Shown here: one piece after another, positions 55,558 through 64,000 of the stretch
How the letters are laid out: the number at the start of each line of letters is the position of its first letter
Position numbering within the stretch: the first letter of the stretch is position 1
Source: Aureobasidium sp. EXF-3400
Lineage: Eukaryota > Ascomycota > Dothideomycetes > Dothideales > Saccotheciaceae
Length of the DNA stretch: 64,000 bases
NCBI GenBank assembly: GCA_024195585.1
Contig: SWBL01000094.1
Location: forward strand, 88,295-152,294
Direction of reading: 5' to 3'
Made by a program: the position numbers and the translations under genes
Notes under the pieces: model-generated
The model's input: only the letters and a program-made list of their open reading frames with translations
Database searches by the model: none
What the model was told of the DNA's origin: nothing

Positions 55558-56469
55558 TTGGTGGGGCTCGCAGGAAGAGGAAACAAGGTATCACAAAGCA
55601 AGAGAGGGGCAGAGACAAGAAAAGAAATTGCAGGAATGCAGCTCATTCGCCTACTTAAGCTGAAGAAAGACGATTATGGTGACGGTCAATCATAACGTCG
55701 GGTCACAGCATCGGCACGTGGGATGCACAGCAAGATCATCGAGTCCATTAGGCAGGCAGTACCAGCGGATGCAGCACCGTGATGGTGGCAGCAGGAAAAT
55801 ACCGCATATGTGGGTGGTGGTGGCAGTGCGATAGTGGTCGCGGGGAGACGGTAGGAGGGATATAAATCGCGCAACGATACAATAGACGTTTGGGGTTGGA
55901 TGGAGGAATAGCATAAGTAAAGCGATTTACAAAGAACAGACGTACGGATAGTTATCGGCGGGGCCTCGAAGCACATGTCAGCCACGGCCGGCCGGTGTCA
56001 GATGGATTGTGTATCGAATCGAGCGGTGTACATGAAGCAGGTCAGCATTGTTGCATTGTTGCGGCGGGTGCAGTGTGGTTCAGATGGCCCGAGAGATGGA
56101 TCGTCATGGGGTCCCGACAAGTCTGGCTCCGCACCATGAGCAAAGCAGATGTATCTTAACACCAAGGCTTCACTTGGATAAAATAGAGCTCCTGGACGTG
56201 GTACGAGGTCGAATGTAGGTTCAAGGAGAAGAGGAGCTGGCACCTTTGAGCAAAAGTGTGTGGAGAAGGGTCCAATCACCAGGGGCTGGGAAGCGCGGCT
56301 GTCCGACATTATTGCGACGGTTGCACGCAAACAGCAACCAACTGCACCTCCCCTTCTTGTAGCTGAGGACCCTATCGCCAACCATCATCACTGCTCGAGT
56401 CAGCGAGTCAATTTCCATTTGTCTAATTCTAACCACTTATCTCGACTATACCCACCTGAGCACCCAACC
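55558..56469. promoter_or_regulatory. Divergent promoter between potassium transporter and glutaredoxin genes
   Basis: 912 bp separate two divergent start codons. No coding region is supported. A region of GTGGTGG/TGGTGGC units near 55795-55850 is the only simple-sequence feature seen. Confidence 0.35.
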
Positions 56470-57410
56470 ATGCCTTCGCAACGCCGGGTCAAGGTCTTTG
56501 CCCTCCTGGCAGCTCTGGCCGTCCTCAGTTTCATCTATCTTTCTTCAGCTTCATCATCTACACGATCCAGCCCATTCTATACCAACACAGCAGCTGCCCT
56601 CGATACAAAGCACCAGGAAGCTCTGGATTTGGAAAACCACCTAAAGATCCAAGAAGTCCACGAAGCCGCTGAGAAGGAGAAGCAAGCCGCCAACGTCCGT
56701 GATCCCGATCTTGCTGCCGTACCTGGTCAGAAGGTCGGAAAGGACCAAAAGCCATTCGCCGTCGACGTCGAAGAGGCCGCCGAGAAAGCCCAAAAGGTCG
56801 CCGATACCGTCAAGGAGGGCGCCAAAGATGCCGTCCACGGAGTTGTTGATGCCGCCGAGAAGAGCGTTGCCGGTAGAAAGATGATCAAAGGAGAGAAAGG
56901 CCTGAAGGACGACGGCGTGGCAAAGGTTGGAAACACAGGAGCACAACCTGCCCAAGCCGAACATCCCGACGAGTCCGAGGAAGAACACAAGGTCGAGATT
57001 GAATTGAACGCCATCTTGAAGAAGAGCCCAAGTACGTCTAGACCAAACAAATCACGTATACAGTCACTAACAGGCACACAGTCGTCATCTTCTCCAAAAG
57101 CTATTGCCCTTACTCGAAGAAGGCAAAGGCTATCCTGCTCGAGCAATACCACATCGTACCTGCTCCCTATGTTGAGGAGCTCGATCTTCACCCTCTAGGT
57201 CCTCAACTGCAAGCAGCGCTCCTGAAGACAACAGGCAGACGCACAGTTCCCAATGTTTTGATCAACGGCAAGAGCATTGGTGGAGGCGACGACATCGCAG
57301 GTCTTCACTCAGAGGACACGCTGGTCGAGAAGATCAAGGACTTGGGAGGCAAGCGCATCATGGAGGTGTCAAAGGCCGAGCCCAAGGCAGCCCGCGAGTT
57401 CAGAAGCTGA
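56470..57410 (+). CDS. Membrane-anchored monothiol glutaredoxin (Grx6/Grx7-like)
   Basis: Two exons, 56470..57031 and 57082..57410, encode 296 residues. A basic N-terminus and one hydrophobic segment (VFALLAALAVLSFIYL, residues 9-24) form a signal anchor, placing the protein in the ER or Golgi lumen as in yeast Grx6/Grx7. Residues 45-180 are a long charged, Lys/Glu/Ala-rich linker. The thioredoxin-fold glutaredoxin domain begins at the splice (PIVIFSKSYCPYSKKAKAILL) with the monothiol active site CPYS. It continues with RTVPNVLINGKSIGGGDDIAGL, the glutathione-binding TVP and GG-DD elements. The linker is longer than in yeast Grx6. The product should reduce mixed glutathione disulfides and possibly bind an Fe-S cluster. 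Confidence 0.92.
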
Positions 57411-57903
57411 GTCTTGCTACGACTCCATAAATCAAGGTGAAACAATACCTTCTTTTGTTTATTTAATATCACTCGTCAATCTTTCTAATTTCAGCATGGG
57501 TGGCTCAACTTGCAACAGACATCACCGGGATTGGGGTTGTGGAAGCAGGAAAAAGAAGGGGTATCAGTTTTGCTTTTTTGAAAGACCATGTACAGGAGGA
57601 TACATCAGGCGCAAAGCGAGTGTCTGCTGCTGTGCATCGAACGGGTATGGTGTTTATGAGGCGTAGTTTCGGTATCGAGAAAAGTACGAAATAGTTCAAA
57701 GCAGCACTGCTGGGCGTTCGAGTCGGCGTGTGGTATAGAAGAGACGTTCAGTAAACAGAACAAGGAGTCTTTCTTTTTGAAGTCGTTAATGAAATTTTGG
57801 TCCGCGAAAAATCTGCCCGTTTTCATTGAAGCGCTACGCAGCCCATAGTGCAGCAAAGTCCCCTGATCCGTCTTTCGCCAAAGTTGATGTAACAAGTTTT
57901 CGC
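57411..57903. other. Intergenic region, 493 bp, between convergent genes
   Basis: 3' flanks of the glutaredoxin and ribosomal protein genes. A short frame with MGGSTCNR occurs on the plus strand but has no domain support. Confidence 0.35.
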
Positions 57904-58674
57904 TTAAAGCTCCTCGACAATGTTGCCACGCTCCGAGACGTAGAGACCGTCCAAGAACTGTAGGGTATGTTAGCCAGGCGTGTTCGTAGTCCGGGAAGTG
58001 CGATGCGGCAGCCGTCGAGGGTGCGCGGGCACGGGGTAGAGGTAGGCGCACCTTTCTGATATCCTTGTTGCGGACTCTGCAGATCTGCTGGATGTCGGCA
58101 GCGGATTGCGAGACCTTCTCGAGGTCGTTACCGGTGAGCTGGAGCTCGTCCTTGACGTTCTTGGAAGCCTCAACCTCGACACCGTCGGCCATGGTGACAC
58201 GGCGAACGATCTTCTCGCCCAAGAAGTTTCTGATCTCAACCTCCATGCGGTCGGTCTCGTTGTTCTTCTCGATGTTGACGTTGATGGGGAAATGGGCGTA
58301 GACGTAGCGCATCTTGTACTTGTAGCCCTTGGTGACACCAACGATCATGTTGTAGATGAGGGTGCGGACGGTGCGGAGAGCGGCGACGTTCTTGCGGGCA
58401 CCGTGGTGCATCTCAATGGCGATGATGTTCTTCTCGGGGTGCGAGAAAGAGACAGACAGGTGCTGGAGCGACTTCTCGAGAACACCGCGGGGGCCAGTGA
58501 CGGTGACATTTCTGGTCTTGATGTTGACCGTGACTGCGCTGGTTGTCAGTCCAAAGCGCTCATTTCTGTATGCCGCCTCTCTCTCCTTCAAAAGATGCAG
58601 AGGGGTTCTTTCGCAAGCGCAAACGTACCACCGTCGGGGATGGTGATGGTCTCCTTCGAGTGAATGTACTTCAT
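57904..58674 (-). CDS. rpl9: 60S ribosomal protein L9 (uL6)
   Basis: Three exons, 58629..58674, 58052..58533 and 57904..57957, encode 193 residues. The usual family start MKYIHSKETITIPDG joins to VTVNIKTRNVTVTGPRGVLEK at the first splice. Characteristic segments follow: HHGARKNVAALRTVRTLIYNM, GVTKGYKYKMRYVYAHFPINV, RNFLGEKIVRRVTM and the end FLDGLYVSERGNIVEEL. The 95- and 94-nt introns are longer than neighbours' introns, which is usual for fungal ribosomal protein genes. The protein belongs to the large cytosolic ribosomal subunit near the sarcin-ricin loop and the factor-binding site. Confidence 0.95.
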
Positions 58675-60818
58675 TTTGGCGAAATAACTGGATTAACAGG
58701 TGTCGAAGGGAAGTTGTCGTCGCTGGTCGTCGCTTCACGTTCGAAGTGGAAAGAAAGGCCAAAATTCGCACAGGCGAGCTGTGTGGATTGCCAAGGCGCG
58801 GTCCGAGCTCGACTTCACCCTTCCTCTTCACCACCCACCTCGACAACACAAGACGAACATTGACAAAGGCAGCGATAATAGTAGGTACTTGTAAGATAAC
58901 CGATGAAGATATGATCAGTCTATTGGTATGAGTCTTGTTATTATACTGCCGTCCTCGTACGCGACTGAGGCGCAACTGATACCTTCACTACTCCTCTACA
59001 CTCAGATCGAGCACTCGTCTATGCAGTTCGTTTCAACGATCACACCAAGATTGGTGTGCTGAACAATTTATAGAACGATGGTGTTGGCCTTGATGTAAAC
59101 CCGAGCGATGCTGAAATTGTACTCGAGTGCTCTCTCTGATGCACGTGCTAAGCTTCGTTCCTTCGGCCCTCCATACGATCAGCCATCATGATTGTATTCC
59201 TATGCAGTCTGTATCAGGTTTATAAAGAGTACCAACGTTGGTTGCTTTACAGGCGACTCTTTCCGTAGATGCATAGGTTGCATCCCCTCACTGCTTGTAG
59301 TGGTATGATTCACTCCAGAGGCTGGTTGTGGCTGGTAAGGTCTGTGCTGACTCGAGAAGCGGAGTACATAACCCACTGCGCTTCCACTCCGCGACATCTC
59401 TCTCTTCTCTTCGCGCGTGCGAACTTGTTCTGAGAACGCACGCGTCAGCCCCTGAAGACGCCGTGTGTCGAGTATGCGTGCTCTACTTGACTAACTGTAA
59501 GCCGTCTGAGGGTTTCTGTCGGCGGAGGACTATCCGCAGACAACGCGTCTACCGACCGATCGATCTGCGCGAGAACCCCCCCGACTACGAATTCAGCAAC
59601 CACTGTTGCAAAAAGATCGTTGTCATCGTCTCTGCGCGACACGACTCGAGAAAATCGACGACTCGCGACGCACAACTTATTCTTGGAGGACCCTCTTGCG
59701 GACCACTCGAAAGTCTTGAGCGGCCTTGACGTCCCTCTTTCTTCTGCTGAAGACGTTCAGCCAGTTTACGAGTCGCTGTACCAGGCATGCAACACAAAGG
59801 ATAGGCATTTATGCCGAAAATGGTATCGGAAAGCAGACCGCTAGCATACCGCTTTCTGAGTTACTTCCGACAAAGGATTTGAGGACTTGAGCCCCGCCTA
59901 CGGCGTGATGGCCTTCCTCACAAAGTGGACAATTGTTGAGGTCGCGAGCTAGACTTGCCCTCTTCGAATCAAGGAGTGAGGGGTCACGCTGGTCGCACCT
60001 CGCGAAGACACTGTGCTTCGACACGACGAGAGCAGCGCCATGCTACCCCGAATATGTCAACCAAGAGTTGCAAGAGTAGAGCTGTTCCTACCGACGACGG
60101 GAAACAGAGGGTTGTGTTACGATGGTCTCACCCGCTGTCCGCTTCCTTCTGAAACTCGATCGAGGTATACGCTCAAAAATTCACAAGCTGTCCAACCGCG
60201 ATACACTGTCGCCAGCCAGCGTTGACTCTGCGAGGAGTCCGCGGCTGAGTGTTGATGAGACTGGCTAGCCAACTGACAGTGAGTTACCACTCCATCAGTA
60301 GAGCTTACGCAGTCGAAGTGAGGAGTAAACCTGTCTAAAAATCACTCCAGTGATTTGCTCACACCTTTACGTTGGTGCTGGAGATAAGTACGCCAGTCGA
60401 GCGGAAACCAAGATGAGCAAGGTCGATACACAGCAGCATCGCTTTTCAACAAGGTGTTGATTGCTGTGTGTATGTTTATAGCAACGAATGCAACTGCCCA
60501 CTTCTGCATATTCCTTTTGCCTGTCCCTGTGACGTGTTCATTTACCCTTTGTATCTGATCAATATGCTTTGCAATCAAGCTTCCCTCCACTTCGATTGAC
60601 ATACTCCGTACAAGAGGGAGAACTGGCATTTGTGGCAGCGCTTTCTTAGAAAGCGATGGTCTTTCACATGCAAGGGCGCTCTTTCCCATGTCGAGCGCAA
60701 ATCGACCTTGGCGGGTGAAGCCGCATGTTTTCCAGCAACTGCTTTTTCGCATAACATTTTGGTCGAATCATTTCGAGTAACAACCATGATCTAACGCGTA
60801 TTTGTTTGCAGTATTACT
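58675..60818. other. Intergenic region, 2.1 kb, with one start-less open frame
   Basis: No complete gene is supported. On the plus strand a 118-codon open frame at 59491..59844 looks coding-like (DTTRENRRLATHNLFLEDPLA, ending RKWYRKADR) but has no ATG and no clear upstream exon. The end near 60818 contains CTAAC...TTTGCAG (60791-60811), which could be a 5' untranslated intron end for the next gene. Confidence 0.35.
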
Positions 60819-63115
60819 ATGGCGAACAAGAAGGGCGCAGATGCACAGAATGCACAGCGCAATGCTGCGTCTGGCGCATCTTCAGCATCTTCAGCATCCT
60901 CTTTGATCATATGCCGTAACAAGTGAGTAGGTGCTGTCTCTTCTGCCAACTTGTTTACGCACTGCTTCTTTTCTCTCCTTCCTGGATCAATCGCTGACAT
61001 ATTGTACACAGACACTGGCGATACATCTCATCCTTCCACGGCCCATGGCTACAACTACCACCGGAGATCTTGGACTCGCTCGCTCATCAGAACTACACAC
61101 AGCCGCTACCGAGGCTAATCGATCCAGCCGTCTTCTACGATGTAGTCAAGATCCGGCGCGCAGTCGACGAAGCAACAGAGGACGCCGTACGCGCTTCTAA
61201 CGGAATGTCAACCACAGCTATGAATGCTTCGCTAAATCATATGGATCCTTTTGGCCAAGGTGGACCACAGGCTCCCAAGATGAGCAAGGAACGCATTTAC
61301 AAGATACGTCAGAAGTCTGCGCGCTTATTGTCCAAGGCCTATGCACTGGATGAGGTCGCTGCCAGCGTTGCGACCATGCAATCCACCACCTCCCTCGAGG
61401 AAGTCGCTCTACATGTCCTCAGGCGCAATCAGATCGACACCGAGGCCAAATACGTCCACTTCTTCCACGAAAAGATCCCTTCTAGAATGATGGAGCAATA
61501 CACACCTCTGGAAACACTAGATGATGTCATATTGAATTTGCCTTGGGAACAGCAAGCCGCCCCCTTACGCACCCGCGCCCTCGTTCAGATATTCAAGGGC
61601 CAGTTTGAAGGAGCCGCAAGCGATCTGTCTCTCGGACTCAGGATAGCCCAAGAGCTGAAAAAGATACACAAACCTGGCACAGATCAACTAGTACTGGCAA
61701 AGCACTTCAGGGAGGAGCAAGAGCGTTGGAACAAGAATGGCAGGGATTGGAGACAAGTACCCCACTTGAAAGAGGACGACCAGCCGAGCAGCTTGGAACA
61801 GCAGATGTTGTTCAATCGAGCGGGTGTCTATCTCAGCATTGCATGTCAGAACGTCCACGCTGCTTTGGATGGTCTGAAAGAAGCCCGAACCAAGAACGAG
61901 AATGGTGATAAGATCGCCAAGTCACCGGAAGAGAAAGAGGCTCATCAGGCTAGACTGGATGCGCGCAAACTCGTCAAGACTAATGCGAAGAAAGCTCTCA
62001 AGGACTATCTTGCTTTCCTTGGTTACTTCGATTATACGCCTGGTCTGCCCGTCGAGATTATTGATGAGATTACCCGCAGGATTAATGATCTAGCAAAGGA
62101 CAACAAGCACACCACCATCCATCGCAACCGCTTGCTAGAGTGGAACAGTCACTCATCTTCAGGTCGTAGTAGCCCTACGGTAAGCTCTCTTTCTTCGCAT
62201 CAATCGACTCAAACCCCAGATTCTGGATTGGAGTGGGACGCAAACGGGTGGCCTCGAATTCCTCATAGAAAAATCTATCCTTCTTCGGCTCTGTTTGCCG
62301 AGAAGCCGCTGCCCGATCTTCCTGTGTTTCCTGCGGATAACACCCGGACAGATGACAGTCCATTGTCAGTAAGCAATCGCGAAGCTGTGACATATCATCC
62401 GCTTCTCACCGACGCTCTACACTCTCTGTTGCTAGCCCACTCTCTCATCCAGACGTCACCAACTGAATTGTTGAGACACGCCCACAATGCTGCACGTCTC
62501 GCACGTCTTGCGGACGGCTACCCTATTTTCCAAGCTGCTCGCTCGCCAGCAAGAGCCGACTGGATTGAGGTTCTGCGACGTGCTAACAACTGGATTGGAC
62601 TATCGGAGCCCTGGCAAAAGTTGTGCGAACCAGCTCCCCTCAATTCTCAGCCACAGACAGATGCTACAGCTGGGGCACAGGACGGCACAATGACCGTGAA
62701 AACCGCCACCACAGAGACCGAAGAACAAAAACGTGAACGTAGAAAGCGAGAGGCGATCATTGATGCTATGGGTGACGAGCGTGTAGTCGACGAGGAAACT
62801 TTCCAAAAAGCCGTTCGGGCTCGCGAACGCAGAGCTATGGAGGATGAAGAAGGCTTGAGTGGGCCCCTGCAAGATGTAAATGGTGGCCGCGCTGCCGTTC
62901 ACAAGCGCTGGGCACAAGATGACGGTAAGGAGTACCCCATCTCAACCGAGAGAGCTGAAGCTATCTGCCGCTGGATCAAGGAGGCACCACTCAGCATGGG
63001 TGTTAAGAAAAAGCGGCCTGCGAAGAAAAAAGCGCCCGCTACGAAGGGGGTGAGTTCAGTCACGGATGGCATGAAGGCTATGCGTGTGGAGGGTTCCTCT
63101 GAACAGGTTGACTAA
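60819..63115 (+). CDS. Conserved fungal protein often labelled 'histidine kinase group protein'
   Basis: Two exons, 60819..60922 and 61012..63115, with an 89-nt intron, encode 735 residues. The start exon has an Ala/Ser repeat (SGASSASSASS). The next part reads NKHWRYISSFHGPWLQLPPEIL across the splice, then a helical region of ~300 residues (RIYKIRQKSARLLSKAYALDE, PLRTRALVQIFKGQFEGAASDL, RAGVYLSIACQNVHAAL) that looks TPR-like. A Ser-rich segment (about 415-450) precedes a second helical part with HPLLTDALHSLLLAHSL. The end is basic (KKKRPAKKKAPATKG), a likely nuclear localisation signal. The label comes from fungal databases as I recall it; no histidine kinase motifs (H-box, N-box, G-box) are visible. 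Function unknown. Confidence 0.85.
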
Positions 63116-63344
63116 TACGGTGTTGGCTACTATTGAGTCGTTCTTTGATGGTCAGGATGAGATACCCCTTCTTTACGTTAACGAAGCATTGTAATACAAA
63201 ACAGCAGACTGTGGTCGTTGAGACCTTGAACCACCTACCATGTCTACTTCCACTCATGCAACGTGCATATGTGCTTGTCAATTTGACGCAACAACTTTCA
63301 CCAAACAAACAATAGGCAAAACACCAGCCATCCTACCTCTCCCC
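63116..63344. other. Intergenic flank before the inverted repeat
   Basis: 3' flank of the gene ending at 63115. Nothing beyond short open frames is seen. Confidence 0.3.
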
Positions 63345-63544
63345 ACCAAACCAGCAAAAAACCAGAGCCGAGCTCTTTGGGAAAACTCACGTTCTTGTCC
63401 CTTGATTATAGCCACCAAATGTCGGACATTTGGCTAATACATGGATTAAGGCGTACACGGCAGGATTTGAACGGTGGTTTTATTATCGAATTGGTAAAGG
63501 CATGAGTGTAAGCCGTTACACCACTCAGCCGATTACAGTGATAA
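63345..63544 (-). repeat. Candidate tRNA-derived SINE, copy 2 (inverted)
   Basis: The reverse complement of this stretch matches 5718..5918 over ~195 bp with scattered differences. It carries the same A-box match (TGGTGTAACGG), B-box match (GTTCAAATCC), palindrome (centre base C instead of G on the plus strand), and hairpin AGAGC-TCG-GCTCT with a three- rather than four-base loop. Six T and GCTGG follow. The inner TTACC/GGTAA hairpin is damaged here (GATAA). No target-site duplication was proven by eye. Confidence 0.7.
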
Positions 63545-63900
63545 AGTAGACTTGAGGTGAATATGTATGCTGGAGGGGAGTTAAGGGTGATAGTGAGTGA
63601 AGGGGGGATGAGTTTGATTCAATTACTCACACAGTGTAACCTGCTTCCCTGGATGATTGCTTGAAGTAGTCTGTGAGTGCCTCGGACCAAGAATCATGTG
63701 AGCTTCCAATTATTCGATGTGCGTATGTGTCTGTTCCTTTCACATTTTCAACTCACCATCAAACAAAGTAAGTGGAGATTGAAAATACAGAAGATGGCGA
63801 AAGGGATACCTGGAAGCTCGAAGTGAAAGTGAGAGAGATAAATCATCTACCTACATAATTCAACCTCCTGCTTTCCTGGACTCTTCCTTCCAGTCCTCGA
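63545..63900. promoter_or_regulatory. Likely promoter of a gene beyond the window
   Basis: There is no gene. From about 63840 the plus strand has CCTCCTG/CTTCCTTCC pyrimidine runs and then CATCAAC units, the usual arrangement of a fungal transcription start and leader, so a plus-strand gene probably begins after 64000. Confidence 0.3.
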
Positions 63901-64000
63901 CATCAACCATCACCATCAACATCAACCATCAACATCAACCATCAACATCAACCATCAACATCAACCATCAACATCAACCATCAACATCAACCATCAACAT
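63901..64000 (+). repeat. 13-bp tandem repeat (CATCAACATCAAC)n, continues past window end
   Basis: About 7.7 copies of the 13-base unit CATCAACATCAAC fill the last 100 bases; the first unit is slightly different (CATCAACCATCAC). The array runs off the window edge. A 13-base period shifts the reading frame each unit, so it is unlikely to be coding and probably belongs to a 5' leader. Confidence 0.85.

Noticed and set aside
60342..60752. 136-codon minus-strand open frame
   Set aside because: No family resemblance, overlapping frames in other phases, and no splice coherence.

Overview
The window comes from the nuclear genome of a filamentous ascomycete (Pezizomycotina; Dothideomycetes is my best guess, not proven). 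Gene density is about one gene per 2.3 kb. Introns are mostly 44-95 nt, with GTAAGT/GTATGT-type donors and CTAAC-like branch sites, and genes lie on both strands without operons. Exon boundaries below were worked out by hand from splice signals, reading phase and family conservation. In every spliced gene called here the summed exon length is a multiple of three.

Layout. 0-6 kb: two oxidative-phosphorylation genes in head-to-head orientation (ATP synthase subunit f and complex I NDUFS4), a conserved unknown, and AP-3 adaptor subunit beta. 6-15 kb: a Q/P/Y-rich protein, a PPG1-type phosphatase, a GNAT acetyltransferase and a secreted SGNH/CE2-type esterase. 15-29 kb: a 1625-residue WD40 protein, a small unknown, a METTL4-like MT-A70 methyltransferase, a LEU5-type mitochondrial carrier and a CsbD-like stress protein. 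29-38 kb: a single-pass membrane protein, a tRNA-like gene, an F-box protein, a secreted GPI-anchored protein with a globin-like core, an NmrA-like protein and an NTF2/SnoaL-like tail-anchored protein. 38-50 kb: two cytochromes P450, an FAD monooxygenase, an amidase and an AVT-type vacuolar amino-acid transporter. 50-64 kb: a coiled-coil unknown, a HAK/KUP potassium transporter in eight exons, a membrane-anchored monothiol glutaredoxin, ribosomal protein L9 (uL6), and a 735-residue protein of the family often labelled 'histidine kinase group protein'.

Most genes are housekeeping. The 38.8-47.6 kb stretch (P450, FAD monooxygenase, amidase, P450) is the only one that looks like a small oxidative metabolic cluster. 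It has no polyketide synthase, NRPS or terpene synthase in view.

The most unusual non-coding signal is a ~200-bp repeat present twice, in inverted orientation 57 kb apart. Each copy has a tRNA-like head with A and B boxes, a perfect palindrome, a tight hairpin and a T-run. It looks like an undescribed tRNA-derived SINE. A third locus at 30.35 kb has the same architecture (tRNA-like head with intact acceptor, D and T arms but an abnormal anticodon region, then hairpin, T8 and the same GCTGG end).
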